The notes under the pieces were generated by a model, which was not told where the DNA came from, searched no databases, and saw only the letters and a list, made by a program, of their open reading frames with translations. Shown one piece after another: positions 10,783-22,100 of a stretch of 64,000 nucleotides of DNA; the first letter of the stretch is position 1; each line of letters opens with the position of its first letter. The stretch comes from Phallus indusiatus (lineage: Eukaryota > Basidiomycota > Agaricomycetes > Phallales > Phallaceae): NCBI GenBank assembly GCA_027605045.1, contig JAQFWX010000014.1, positions 989,391 to 1,053,390 on the forward strand, in the 5' to 3' direction. Both the position numbers and the translations under genes were made by a program.

Positions 10783-11823
10783 GTGATGACATCGTCTGCC
10801 CCCTCATCATCTCAGCCATCAACTCAGCCATCATCCGGCACACCACCTCAAACCAGAGAAGAGAAGCTCTGGGAACCCCCATCGTGGATCAATAAGAATC
10901 CACCGAAAGAGCCTCTATCGGGTGATGAGAATTGGTTGTCATGGAGCTCCATAATACAGGACATGTTCGAGCTCGCCGAAGTGTGGGACATTGTGAATGG
11001 TACTGAATCTGAGCCATCACGAGGATCGCTTGCCCATCGAATCTGGAAACAGAAGGACGGATATGCGAAACTCACCATAAAAGCCCACGTCTCCTCGAAA
11101 TTCATCGGGAAACTGAAGCAAATGTCTGCACGCCAGATGTGGCACCACCTCGAGAATCTCTACCAGCAAATTGGACCGGGATCTATCGTTCTGTGGTATA
11201 GAAAGCTCCACCGTATAGCAGATGCTGCGACCGATATGAAAACTCATGTCGAAGAGTTCGAGACAACACTCAAGTACCTCAGTGATGCCGGAATCGAATA
11301 CTCCGAGTACGTTCAGTCAATAATCCTACTGTCTACCCTCCCGGACAACAGTCAGGGCATGGACTCTTGGATGGGATTCATCACCAGCCTTCGGATCAAC
11401 AAGGATACGAAAATGTCAGCTACCATAGCTGCAATCCTCGAAGAAGTCCGAATTCGCAAGGCGAAAGACCCAGTCGACACCAAAGAGACAACCCTGGCCG
11501 CACGCGAACAAAATGCCAAACGTTTTGGCAAGAAGTTCTGCCGAAACTGTGATCGCGAAGGACACGAGACTGAAAACTGCTGGGCGAAAGGCGGAGACAA
11601 AGAGAACCAGCGGAAAAAGCAGAAGCGCAGACAGAAAAAGAAGGAAAAGGAGAAGGCGAAGGCGGCAAAAGAGTCGGATAGTGATAGCGATGAAACCACG
11701 AACATGATCAACGAGTACTGCTTTGTGTCCACGCCATCCACTGACAATCTGTCTGCAAGCAATTCGCCCCAGAACCAGCCTATGAGCAAGTGTTCAAAAC
11801 CCTTCAACCACGCACTATCATAG
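10783..11823 (+). CDS. Copia gag polyprotein with CCHC zinc knuckle
   Basis: 346 residues. The N-terminal half is a UBN2/gag-type helical region: LSGDENWLSWSSIIQDMFEL near residue 45, SAREMWHHLENLY-like segment near 110, and the LSDAGIEYSE stretch near 170. A zinc knuckle CRNCDREGHETENC (C-x2-C-x4-H-x4-C) lies near residues 258-271. A strongly basic KKKEKEKAKAAKE tract and an acidic SDSDSDE tract follow. The frame ends with a stop at 11821 while the protease frame is already open from 11745. In most Copia elements gag and pol are one frame, so this is either a -1 shift site or a mutation. Confidence 0.9.
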   Translation: MMTSSAPSSSQPSTQPSSGTPPQTREEKLWEPPSWINKNPPKEPLSGDENWLSWSSIIQDMFELAEVWDIVNGTESEPSRGSLAHRIWKQKDGYAKLTIKAHVSSKFIGKLKQMSARQMWHHLENLYQQIGPGSIVLWYRKLHRIADAATDMKTHVEEFETTLKYLSDAGIEYSEYVQSIILLSTLPDNSQGMDSWMGFITSLRINKDTKMSATIAAILEEVRIRKAKDPVDTKETTLAAREQNAKRFGKKFCRNCDREGHETENCWAKGGDKENQRKKQKRRQKKKEKEKAKAAKESDSDSDETTNMINEYCFVSTPSTDNLSASNSPQNQPMSKCSKPFNHALS

Positions 11824-13145
11824 ATTCTGGTGCAACTACTCATATCGAAACTGATCGCCGCAACTTCGACACAGTCTCACCCTCCTTTAGCCACCTCAGT
11901 GGCATTGGAACCAATAAGGTCCCGATAGTGGGCCGAGGCAAGTCCAGTCGACGAGTTAAATTGCCAAATGGCAAACCTGCGAAGCTCAAGCTAAAGAACA
12001 CCTGCTATGTCCCTAGCATGTCAATGGGACTAGTATCGGTATCGCGAATGGACGAGGCCGGTTGCTACACCCTGTTTGGGCAAGACAAGGCTGTGTCATT
12101 CAAAGCGAAAGACGGTGGGAAGCTCATGCAGGACATCCTGAAGAAGGAAGAAATTCAGTTCACTGCGAGTAAACGATCTGACAGACTGTATCACCTTGAC
12201 GAGACTGAAGACTCCGAAACTGCAAATGTTGCCGAAGTATCCGAACTTGAGCAACTGCATAGGAGACTCGGTCATCTCAACTATCACCATATTAAGAAGA
12301 TAGTCAAGAAAGATATGCTTACCGGAATCAAGCTCAGCGAGAACGATTTAACGAGCGAGCCACCACTGTGTCCATGTTGTGCGGTTGGTAAGATAACACG
12401 CGCAACTCATCCTCGATCAACAAAACGTGCTGATGAATATCTCGGACGCGTTTTCTCAGACCTGTGGGGTCCAGCTCCTGTCCAAACCCCGAACGGAAGC
12501 CGCTACATGGTTACATTCACCGATGACTACACGCGTTATGTGTGGGTCTACTTCCTTAAGCGCAAAAGCGAAGTTTTCAAGGCATTTGTCGACTGGAAGA
12601 CGAAAGCCGAGAACTTGTCTGGGAAGACCCTAAAAATCTTTCATTCAGATAATGGAACCGAGTTCGTGAGCAAAACGTGGACTGACTACTTCTCGAAGCA
12701 TGGCATCGCATTCGAAGCATCAGCTCCTTATACACCCGAGCAAAACGGCACTGCGGAACGACTGAACCGAACTATAATCGAGAGGGTCAGAACAGTTCTG
12801 TACGATGCAAAGTTACCGCTCTCACTCTGGGCAGAAGCAGCCGCGTATGTTGCATACACCAAGAACCGGAACTATACTCGAGCCCTGAAGCAATTCAAGA
12901 CTCCCGTCGAAATGGTTTCAAATCTGAAACCAGCCTTCAAGCGTTTACACCGTTTTGGTTGTGTAGCCTATGTGCTTGATGAAAATCCTCGTCGCAACAA
13001 GCTCCAACCAAAAGGGAAAGCCGGGATTTTGTTGGATACTCGACGATTCAGAAGGCGTGGAGAATCTACGATCCTGAAACTCGGAAAATCATCGTGTCGA
13101 ACAATGTCATTTTTGACGACAATACCTGTTGGAAAGAAAGGTTAG
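11790..13145 (+). CDS. Copia pol, part A: protease and integrase (frame broken at about 13034)
   Basis: The frame carries the retropepsin motif IDSGATTHIE (about 11820), the GAG-pre-integrase segment with the HHCC zinc site (HRRLGHLNYHHIKK ... CPCCAVGK, about 12260-12395), and the integrase core: FSDLWGP (first Asp, about 12456), FHSDNGTEF (second Asp, about 12640) and PEQNGTAERLNRT (Glu, about 12735). Near 13034, in TTGTTGGATAC, the frame leaves the conserved G-Y-S segment. The sequence continues in the next frame as if one G had been lost. The remaining 37 residues of this frame are missense. Confidence 0.85.
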   Translation: MFKTLQPRTIIDSGATTHIETDRRNFDTVSPSFSHLSGIGTNKVPIVGRGKSSRRVKLPNGKPAKLKLKNTCYVPSMSMGLVSVSRMDEAGCYTLFGQDKAVSFKAKDGGKLMQDILKKEEIQFTASKRSDRLYHLDETEDSETANVAEVSELEQLHRRLGHLNYHHIKKIVKKDMLTGIKLSENDLTSEPPLCPCCAVGKITRATHPRSTKRADEYLGRVFSDLWGPAPVQTPNGSRYMVTFTDDYTRYVWVYFLKRKSEVFKAFVDWKTKAENLSGKTLKIFHSDNGTEFVSKTWTDYFSKHGIAFEASAPYTPEQNGTAERLNRTIIERVRTVLYDAKLPLSLWAEAAAYVAYTKNRNYTRALKQFKTPVEMVSNLKPAFKRLHRFGCVAYVLDENPRRNKLQPKGKAGILLDTRRFRRRGESTILKLGKSSCRTMSFLTTIPVGKKG

Positions 13146-15310
13146 CCACTGAGGGGGAGTATAGGTATGAAGACTTAAAAGTCGACTTACAAGATGACTC
13201 CAGTAGCGAACCAGTCGAACAGGAAGAGTCGTCCGATGATGAGGAACCCGAAGTTGAAGCTCCTCGCCCAGACCGTCTCCGTCCTGACATGCCCGACGTT
13301 CCCGACTTCGGTGTCCCCGACATCGACATTCCCGACCGCGATCCTTCACCTGCCCCAAATCTACAAAGAGCGCCGCGTCAGCACAACGCCAATGTGGATA
13401 GGAGCAACATCTTACCTGAAGGATCTCAGCGTCGTGCGAAGAAACATGCCAAGGACGTTATTCGCACGGCAACCCGAAACTTGGGCAAAACCTCGGCCAA
13501 GCATTACGAGGCAATGCCTGAACCTCCTCCCCAACCTCCTGAGCCTGATGTTCCCGAACTTGTAGAGGACGAGGAACAGCCTGAAGAAGACGATCCGGAA
13601 CCGGACCATGCACTAGCTGCATTGGTGAAGCTCCCTCGCACATATTCCGAAGCGATGAAGTCTGAAAACCAGTCAGAATGGCATGGTGCAATGGAAGACG
13701 AGATCAAGTCGATCCAGTCCCTTGGTACTTACAAGTTAGTACCACCACCCGAAGGACGCGAAGTCATTGGATCGAAGTGGGTCTTCAACATCAAGAACGA
13801 CGATAAGGGACGATTGTTGAAGTACAAGGCCCGAATCGTCGCACTTGGGTATCGCCAGAAGCCAGGCGTTGACTTCGATGACACCTTCGCACCTGTCGCC
13901 AAGATTGAGTCAATACGCATGATTTGTGCAATGGCCGCATCGCTCGATTTCGAGATCCATGTTGTCGACGTCAATTCCGCGTTCCTCAACAGTGACCTCC
14001 CGACAGACCAAACCGTGTTCGTCAAACAACCCGAAGGCTTCGTGGTCAGCGGAAAAGAAGACTGGGCCTGGGAACTACACAAAGCGTTGTACGGACTCAA
14101 ACAAGCTGGTCGCCTATGGTACTACAAGCTCAAATCCATCCTGAAGACCTTAGGCTTCAAGACTTGCCAATCCGACCCCTGCGTTTTCTTCCGCTACCAG
14201 TCCAACAAGAAGTCAATCATCACTGCGCATGTTGATGACTTGGCGTTGTACTGCTCCTCAGTATCCGAAGTCAAACGCGTCAAGAAACAGCTCCGCGAGC
14301 ATGTCAAGATCAAGGACCTTGGCGAAATCTCTAGGTTCCTAGGCATGGAGGTCAGACGTGATCGAAAACGTCGAACAATAACATTTTCTCACCGAGCGTA
14401 CATCCGCAAGATCTTGCGCGAATACGGAATGGAAAACTGCCACCCTGTTTCAACACCGTTGGAGCCAGGACAACACCTTAGGCCAGCTAACAGTCCAACT
14501 GCGTCTGTTGTCAGTCAGAACGACCGAGAGACTTCAGCAACCTCTTCTGCAGCTCGTCGGAACGACCAATGCACTACAGTTAAGGTGTCTAACAGGTTAT
14601 CCAAAGGAGTCCCCTACCAGAACGCAGTGGGTGCGCTGAACTACTGTGCCGTCATGACCCGTCCGGATATTGCATACGCAGTGCAACGAGTCTCCCAATT
14701 CTGTAAAGACCCAACGGAAGAGCACTGGAAAGCTGTCAAACGAATATTCCGGTATTTAAAGGGAACTGCAGACCATGGACTCACCCTAGGTGGCAAGAGG
14801 ACCGAGTTTTTGTTCTCTGCCTACTCGGACGCTGACTTCGCCAACTCGCCCATGGACGGACGTTCCGTGTCCGGATATGTGTTCACCTTAAACAACGCCG
14901 GTTGTTTTGCTTGGTCATCGAAGAAACAAACTGCAACAGCCCTGTCAACAGGTGAGGCGGAGTACTACTCAGCTGTACATGCCGGACGCACCATTTATTG
15001 GCTCAAGCACTTGCTTTCGGAACTCAATTTCGACGACCGGAAGCCTATGACGCTATACATTGACAACACTTCATCAATAAAAATCATAGAAAACGAAGGA
15101 GAAGTCACTGCACGCACCAAACACATCAAGCTTGCCTTTCACTGGATCCGGGACGCTGTAAAAGAGAAATATCTGGTTCCGGAACATGTCAGCACACATG
15201 ACAACCTTTCCGACATCTTTACCAAAGCTTTACCTGCTGCAAAACATAAGGAGATGGTGAAGAGGTTGGGAATCTGCGCTATAGACGGCGCGACTGAGGG
15301 GGAGTGTTGA
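13094..15310 (+). CDS. Copia pol, part B: reverse transcriptase and RNase H
   Basis: Starts in the integrase C-terminal region (IVSNNVIFDD segment near 13100), passes an acidic, proline-rich linker (about 13240-13600), then the reverse transcriptase: W-x-x-AM-x-DEI start near 13675, SKWVFNIK, LPTDQTVFVKQPEGF, YGLKQAGRLWYYKL, and the catalytic box HVDDLALY near 14230 (the usual form is YVDD-M/L). RNase H follows with YSDADFANSPMDGRS (about 14825), SSKKQTATALSTGEAEYYSA and the TKHIKLAFHWIRD C-terminus. The stop at 15308 lies inside the 3' LTR. Upstream frame breaks mean it would not be made as one polyprotein with part A. Confidence 0.9.
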   Translation: MSNNVIFDDNTCWKERLATEGEYRYEDLKVDLQDDSSSEPVEQEESSDDEEPEVEAPRPDRLRPDMPDVPDFGVPDIDIPDRDPSPAPNLQRAPRQHNANVDRSNILPEGSQRRAKKHAKDVIRTATRNLGKTSAKHYEAMPEPPPQPPEPDVPELVEDEEQPEEDDPEPDHALAALVKLPRTYSEAMKSENQSEWHGAMEDEIKSIQSLGTYKLVPPPEGREVIGSKWVFNIKNDDKGRLLKYKARIVALGYRQKPGVDFDDTFAPVAKIESIRMICAMAASLDFEIHVVDVNSAFLNSDLPTDQTVFVKQPEGFVVSGKEDWAWELHKALYGLKQAGRLWYYKLKSILKTLGFKTCQSDPCVFFRYQSNKKSIITAHVDDLALYCSSVSEVKRVKKQLREHVKIKDLGEISRFLGMEVRRDRKRRTITFSHRAYIRKILREYGMENCHPVSTPLEPGQHLRPANSPTASVVSQNDRETSATSSAARRNDQCTTVKVSNRLSKGVPYQNAVGALNYCAVMTRPDIAYAVQRVSQFCKDPTEEHWKAVKRIFRYLKGTADHGLTLGGKRTEFLFSAYSDADFANSPMDGRSVSGYVFTLNNAGCFAWSSKKQTATALSTGEAEYYSAVHAGRTIYWLKHLLSELNFDDRKPMTLYIDNTSSIKIIENEGEVTARTKHIKLAFHWIRDAVKEKYLVPEHVSTHDNLSDIFTKALPAAKHKEMVKRLGICAIDGATEGEC
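15296..15304 (+). promoter_or_regulatory. Copia polypurine tract
   Basis: GAGGGGGAG immediately before the 3' LTR TGTTGAG, where plus-strand priming is expected. Confidence 0.75.
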
Positions 15311-15530
15311 GTTACAGTCACGCCGTGACTACGTGACTATAGTTACTGTAAATAGTACCTACGCGCACGCGCCTAATTTCCTCACTCGTGTCATTACACG
15401 TAGTGAGGTACGTTCGTTATAGTCTAGTTTCTCATTATCTCTTTATTAACAATGTACCTAGCTATTATTCTTTAGGTACGCAATCATAATATCACTCGTG
15501 TCATTACACGTAGTGAGCTATTATTCTTTA
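15305..15530 (+). repeat. Copia 3' LTR
   Basis: 226 bp, one visible mismatch to the 5' LTR (C instead of T in GAGGTAYGTTCG). Followed by the target duplication ACCTT at 15531-15535. Confidence 0.95.
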
Positions 15531-15535
15531 ACCTT

Positions 15536-17315
15536 TCCGCGTTCTTCGTTTATATGTTTGTCTTTTCACATGCATATCCACCCGGCCCACCGTCCAAAGA
15601 CTGAGAGACTCCCGAATTTCCGGCCCATTAGCTCAGCGCGTAGCATAAACTCTAACCAAGTAGATAAATGTTGAGCGAGTTTTCTAGACTTCATCGTAGG
15701 ACTCGGATTCTTTGAGAATCAGACGACTGCGAACATCGCAACGTCTGTGTCTGAATTTGTCTCGCGGAGTTTTTTCCTTCTTACTCCACTACCCCAGCGC
15801 GGTGTTCAAACGTTCAACGTTCAACGTCTGGGATCGGTACACTGACATTTTTAGGATGAAGGAAAATACCCATTTACTGCCTCTCTTTTTTCGGTATCGA
15901 TACGACGCGATAGACGTGAACGAAAGCCAAGGTGAACCATCATGCATCATGCATCATAGTACGCCGTAGAGTCGCGTGAATGTATACGACGGTGATCTCG
16001 ATATCATGTTGCTTATTTTTGCGTCTCCCACGCGTTCCTTTTGTTTTTTTTGTCGCCTTCCTTGTAAACTTTTTGAATCCTCTGATGCACCCGTGTTAAC
16101 AGAGTCATGCGCTCGGTTCCTCTCAGCATCATCTCTACGGCCTTGCCAACGCCTTTCTAAGCATGTGTTTTTATCTCTCAGACCTGGGACGACACTCGCA
16201 GAGCCTGGAAGTATAATTCACGGTCTAACTTAAATCCTCCAATTCCCTTCCGATGTGTTGGACTTCTCATACAAACCGTTTTATCCGCGCCACTATTCGT
16301 TGTTTCGATAGGTGACATTGGTTTGCTACGGGCCTTACTGCTAAAAACAATGTTGCGACTGGGTGAAGGATGGGACTGAAGACATTTTCTTTGATACCGT
16401 TAAGATACGTTCCCACCCATTCTTTTTACTAGCGTATGAGATAATTTTTAAATATAGAAGCTTTGTTCTAAACTCTACAATCAACTAAACAATGTTGACT
16501 CATTTGTGATCAGATCTAGAACTTGCGACGCTCCTACTCACGCCATTTCAAAATTTGCGAAGAAAATATTTGAAAAGATCATAATCAAACGACCTTGTCT
16601 TGTTTTGACCCAACTTGCATAACAACTTCAAGAGGGGAATATTAAGCGCAGTAGCTGTTTTTCGCTACATCAGGGAGATGCCACCCTCGTAAACCTTGTT
16701 CCGAAAGACGTGAATTAACAATTATCAATAAACGTCAGTAATCGTCCAAAAGCCCATTAAATTTTACGAGTCATCAGGAACAGCGTTTTAGTGTATATCA
16801 ATCCGGATATGCGCCTCTTTGAGGAGCCCATAGTTAAGGTACAAGATTGCACTCGTTACAGCCGATCTCCCACAAAGACTGATTTTAATTGCGAAGGGAA
16901 TCAAAACTCGTGTCAATCATATCGAAGGCCTATGTAATTGCCTACTGACACGCTGGCACTAGTGAGTATAATGTCGTGGTCGCGGCTATAAATTCATTAA
17001 GGGGCTAATCCAGGTTGAAATATTTTCCTATCAATATTGAATGCAATGCCTTGGTTCTCTCGACTTCTCCGTGTGACACTGAGAGTTCTAGCTAACTGAC
17101 CCGACAATAAAAAACTTCAGACACTGATGGGAATAAAACCGTGGTGGGCGCTGGTGATGGAAGATTACTGTCGACCAGCGCGTTTCCTTACAAAAAGGTG
17201 TCAGGGAAATGATCTTCCGTTGATGGCTGTGAATTAAATGAATACGACTTGTGAGTATTCAATAGTGGTGAGACTTAGAAGCTACGCGGCTCTACTAGCC
17301 GACTCCAATCTATAA
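15536..17315. repeat. D3-D4 spacer, right half
   Basis: Array spacer. About 15600-16340 follows the module order seen at 6190-7560 but without the P450 piece: GTACGCCGTAGAGTCGCGTG at about 15959 runs straight into TGTATACGACGG. About 16800-16970 matches the TAGTTAAGGTACAAGATT segment of the D4-D5 and D6-D7 spacers. No gene supported. Confidence 0.6.
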
Positions 17316-17322
17316 TATTTAA
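17316..17322 (+). promoter_or_regulatory. TATTTAA box of D4
   Basis: TATTTAA, 56 bp before the D4 start codon, followed by an ACCGATCTATCTCAC stretch resembling the corresponding position in D2. Confidence 0.45.
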
Positions 17323-17371
17323 CAAACCGATCTATCTCACAGCGCCCCCATAGTATTTCCTTCAATCCAAG

Positions 17372-19109
17372 ATGAACAACAATACTTTCAATTCTACCAG
17401 TAGTGGGGTCTCTTCAACTCAAGAAGTATATCAAGAGTGAGTTCGCCATCCTGGGTCGCGTTCAGGGTTATTTAACATAAGACGTTAGTTATGTCTTCAC
17501 ACTCGCTTCTTTCAGTGTTCTTAGTGCGTTTCCAAATTTCAATACGAAAAAAAACTGAAGGCATGACAATGATATCCTAGCACTTGTTTTTTATACTACG
17601 ATGTTGAATATACCACGGGAAGCGAAGTATATGTGGTTTTCAACCAAGCCGATCAGTATTCCAACTCTACTTTACGCTCTTACGAGATATGGAACATTAG
17701 TTTTTCAAATACTTGGACTTTGGTTGAATTTTGTGTCGGTAAGCCAACCAATTTTGGGGTTCAGACATCATTAGCTGTTCTTTCCCTGCAGGATGAAAGG
17801 TAAAGCATCATTATAAAAAATGTGGTAGAAACTCATAAAGAGCAACAGCCTTTGCAATGGCCTGGCTAACGCATACAGCGCTATACTCTCCACAATCACT
17901 TTTAGTGTCCACGGTCAGTGTAATGTATAACTTGAAAATTATTTTACAATTGTTAATTAGGTATATTGATTATTCGAGTATATGCATTGTGTCAGGGGAA
18001 CAAGGTCATAATTTGGCCAATGATCTTCCTTATAATAGGAAATGCTATTGTAGAGCTTTTTAGTGAGTAGTATGCCGCAATGTTAGCATGATGTTATGTT
18101 CAATTTTTTGGTCTTTTTTAGCAGACGTGATGTTCGGTGGATGTCTTCAATCAAGGTTGGTAATACATTTGAAGTTATTCCATTTTGAAAACTTGGTCTT
18201 CAAATCATTTTGTAGTCATAGTGGTTGAGTTTGAGGAAGTGCGTTCCCATATTTATATACTGACTATGTCTTGATTTAGTCGAAATCCACATGAAATTAC
18301 TGTCCGCCTCGAGTATCTTGCTCCTTTTGATAGAATCATTTGTCACATGTGTTTGTTTATGGAAGGTTTGGGGTATTTGGAGGCTGAAGGGTGAAACTGG
18401 CATTCGAAACAGAAATGGCCTTGTTTCTGTAATACGAAGACAAGGTAAGTTTCGATCATATCCTTGAAAAAAGGCTATTTTGAAACACAGACCCAAGTTT
18501 TATCACAGTTTTTGTAAGTCTGATCAACGTTAAAACATCTTCACGTTACCAATTTCTCTGGATGTCCGAAAAGCTTTTCGACCGCTATCTGTGGCATTTG
18601 CATAATCATTGGTTTGGTAAATTCATGAGATTTGTGATTATTTTCGGAAATTTGACTTCATTCGGTAGACCGCACTGAATCCTGTGAGTATACAATTCGA
18701 ACTTTCAATAGTCTTCGTCGTGCAGTTTCGACACCAAATTCATATCATATTATCAGAATGTATTATCTATCCTAAGCATCATTCAAGTCAGGTGTCGTCT
18801 ATCCTTCCTATTTAAATGTTTTTGCGTTCATCTCCAGATTGTAGTTTAACGGCCATTTTAATTGCTGATTTTATTCTGGATCTTCGTCAACAAAATTCGG
18901 CGGTAATTCAGGCTACAGATGTAACGTTACCGACTCTTCACGTTCGAAGCGTAATAGACTACGTACACGAAACCATTATGGTTGAAATGAGCGACCATGA
19001 AAACGACAATGCGGTGGTCATGGAAGACGGTGACGACGGTGATATTTCAAAAGGATCTTCCGCTGACATTGACATCGATGTTGTATGTAATAAACTTGAA
19101 TCGGTTTAG
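17372..19109 (+). CDS. DUF6533-family membrane protein, array copy D4 (mosaic, class B tail)
   Basis: Exon 1 encodes MNNNTFNSTSSGV (two sequons). The core exon from about 17580 reads MLNIPREAKYMW and LTRYGTL, like class A copies, whereas the tail (last exon about 18846-19109) ends NKLESV like class B. The copy therefore looks mosaic. Micro-exons are E4 17792-17799 (GATGAAAG) and E8 18216-18223 (TCATAGTG). Exon 9 runs about 18280-18443 with CVCLWKVWGIWRLKGETGIR. The exon 13 equivalent encodes NVLSILSIIQV. All deduced exons keep frame. The last exon has DYVHETIMVEMSDHEN where most copies have DYMHQSIMVEMSDHEN. Confidence 0.8.
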
Positions 19110-22100
19110 GATAGTTTAACGGTTCACCTTTAGTATGCTAGAGACCCACCTTCCTGTAGATCAGTTTAAGATGAATGTATTCTTTTGACCATACGTGGAC
19201 GTAATATCATTGTGGCATATGTAGCTGCTTACTACGTGGTAAAGCGTGTTATGACCCCGAGGAAAATTTGTTTGCACCAGTTCCACCATTTGCGAGGAAT
19301 TTTAATCAGCTGCGTTGTCCTAAATTCAATTTTGAGAAAGCTTCAGCATTCTCAAACGGAATATAAACACAGGTCGATGTCGTCGTCTGGAAGAACTCCA
19401 AGTTCTGAAGCATTTTCGGTCATAAAAGATTTCTATCATGGAAACTAGTCAGGGAGAATGTAGTATCATTCCGAAGTAGAGTGAACAACCATGGAAGAGT
19501 ACTGCGAATTTTTTTTAGTCGAGCCCACACTGGCCGCAATGAGCGAAAGCCTTAGGGGTACTAGACCTATCCGAGTTCTTATTTATCACGCTGCTGATTC
19601 TTCTACAGACATACTGCATTGATGGCAATAAAACTGAACGGTTTTAAATATCAACTATCATCCTCACCTCTCCGTCCAAACATTCCTGAGTCCCAACTCT
19701 TCGGCCCATTAAATCACCCCGACGCGCAGCTCCGAGTCGTACAACTCAAGTATGATCAAGTAGACGGATATTTTGCAAATTTTTCAAGATTCAGTTTAAG
19801 ATTCTATGGGACCTGAAGTTTGAAGGCCTGAACGTTAAAACGTTGAAAGTTGAACGTTGAACGCTGGCGCCAGGCGCAGCGGTGTTGACGTGAACGTTAA
19901 TAGCCGCGAACATCCCGACATCTGAGTTTGAATCTGCAGTTAGCGCCATCCATCGTTGTCCACCATTTGGCCCTTTGTCTGGGACCCGCATGTAAAACTC
20001 ATAAGGGAGAAAACAGTCTGATTGTCAACATCATCTTCTTCTCCTCTGAAATCGCATCCTGTTTCTACGTCTCCTTTTGGGTATGCTCATCGTTCGTTCT
20101 GCGAGTTCCGCAGTCCAGCAGAAAGCAATTGGGCGAGTCAGGGAATGAGAGCAAGTAATGAAGCCATTCAAGAAATCGAGAAAGTGAGGAAGCTTGCAAG
20201 ATCAGTAGACATCCGATAAAAGCGACCGACATGAACACCACCGACATCAGTAATGCGTGGTTGGATCTATTTGAGGACTGCTTCCCCGTCGCGCAAAAAG
20301 CCTTTTCATATTAGCTACCATGTTTACACGCAGCTACCATCAGCGCTGTAGAACTCCGCCAATGTGCACAAGGATGGACCCAATACGGTTATTCTCGCCC
20401 CTTTTATGTGGCCCTTTGGTGCGTCAGCTGATTGTTTCGAATTTGTTGGAGTTTTGAGATCCGGTGCTCTAGAGCAGTTCTCTGCACTCGATTCATCCTA
20501 GTATCGTCGTCCACGGTTTCGCTAACACCACGTCAAATGTTCTGTGAGCTTGTTTTCCTATTAAACGTTTACCTTAAAATTGATTGGTTTTAAGTCCGTT
20601 TGCCCACTTTCCGATGAAAAAAACGCATCCTTCCTCGCACCTGCGACTAAGCCGTACATTTCTTCCAAGCATAACTACCTTCCACCATACTTTCGTAACT
20701 GAGTTGCAAAATGTGCAAAGAATGAGCTGTCGTCGATCCTTTCTTCCATCACCTAGAGCCCGAGCCAACGACAACAGCGGATGAGTGGTCTAATTAGGCT
20801 TATCCAATCAGATTTTCCGTATGCTCCTGTCAGGATTGTCAAGCCTCTCACAATAACTAGTTCCATCCACTCACTAGTGGTCGTTGTGATGGGGATATTG
20901 ACTTGTGCTGATTGTGATTGGTACGCTCATCCGCCGAGCTTTAGCGCTTACTAAATACGATTGGTGCGATTCGAACACGTTTCTCTTTACAAGAACAGCT
21001 GTAAGTCAATTCTCAATTATCTCACCCGTGTTTTTGCAAACATGTGGAGTTTAGATTAGCTTTCAATACATGGGAAAATATAGTGACGGAATCAATCTTT
21101 TCGCTTGTAATCCTCTATCTACATATCAAGACTGGACACGATGAGTCGCTTAATCATGTCGTAGTACAATGGGCCGCGAAGTGGCAAATTGACTTTTCAA
21201 TCCATAAGGCATGTACTTTTTTAATGTGCTCTACTGGCTACTTCGGAGTCAGCTTCGCAATACAATCTACACAATGGCACACGGATACGGCCCCTCAAGG
21301 CCTCAGAGACCTAATGGTAACTTCTCGGAACATCGCGCAACAATGATGCGTGTGACATGATGAGAACGTTAACACATTTAGTCTCAATTGATTCGGCACT
21401 CCTTGTTCTAGGCTGCAACAGTAGTTCAACTGCGTTTCTGAAACAAGTCAGTGAGATTCGTGCTCTAATGACTGGGACGATCACGGAACTTTCTATGATT
21501 CTGTCCGACATGGTCGCCAGTGTCACTCCACATTTAGCTGCCGGTTGACCTTTTCATTACAGCTGGTTCTCTAAATGGTCATCCGCGCCATTCGTAACTG
21601 TTATTATGGGCGAGTGGTTTGTAATTGGGGATCCGAGTCACCAAGATCAAAGATACAATGACGAACGAAGACAAGGGAATCATGAAGGTATTAGCCGTCT
21701 CTCTCACATCTACAAGAAGATACGTTCACGTAAGCCTTGTTTTGAAAGACGTGAATCACCAACTGTCAGTAAATACGCTAAACCTGCCCGCGTCTCGCAT
21801 CAATATTATTGCCTCTCAGAAAGAACCTTTCACAGGCAGTGTCCGACCCGTCGCCGGATACCGGATATATGCACCTCGTTTCCCGTATATAAATTCATAG
21901 TTAAGGTACAAGATTGGAGTGGTTTCTATTGCCCCTATCTCACAGATCAGAGGCAATAACAATTGAGAGGAAAATCAACAGACGTCGACTACAGTATGTA
22001 TAACGAAGTTGCCTATTGTCGTACTGGCGCACTAATGGGTTCCACAACTTCTATCAGATGTAATTCAGTAGGGCGGCTAATTCAGGTAAAACATTTTCCT

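Larger units (their letters stand above)
10474..15530 (+). mobile_element. Ty1/Copia LTR retrotransposon, full length, pol frameshifted
   Basis: Two 226-bp LTRs (10474-10699 and 15305-15530) differ at one site that I could find (T/C in GAGGTAYGTTCG). ACCTT at 10469-10473 and 15531-15535 is the 5-bp target duplication. Domain order is gag, zinc knuckle, aspartic protease, integrase, reverse transcriptase, RNase H, which is the Copia order. The near identity of the LTRs indicates a recent insertion, yet the coding region is not continuous: frames change between gag and pol and again inside pol near 13034. It sits in the D3-D4 spacer and disrupts no array gene. Confidence 0.95.

Noticed and set aside
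11352..11843. 163-residue minus-strand ORF
   Set aside because: Shadow of the gag coding sequence; low-complexity Ser/Phe composition from the lysine-rich gag region.
15625..15690. tRNA-like text (CCCATTAGCTCAGCGCGTAGCA)
   Set aside because: The stretch is a copy of a spacer block also present near 19.69, 29.04 and 57.9 kb with differing bases. No cloverleaf pairing or T-loop follows at the right spacing.
21044..21959. Possible second gene in the D4-D5 spacer
   Set aside because: The homologous segment in the D6-D7 spacer has frame-disrupting indels and the versions at 2.2 and 53.7 kb are even less open, so coding selection is not evident.
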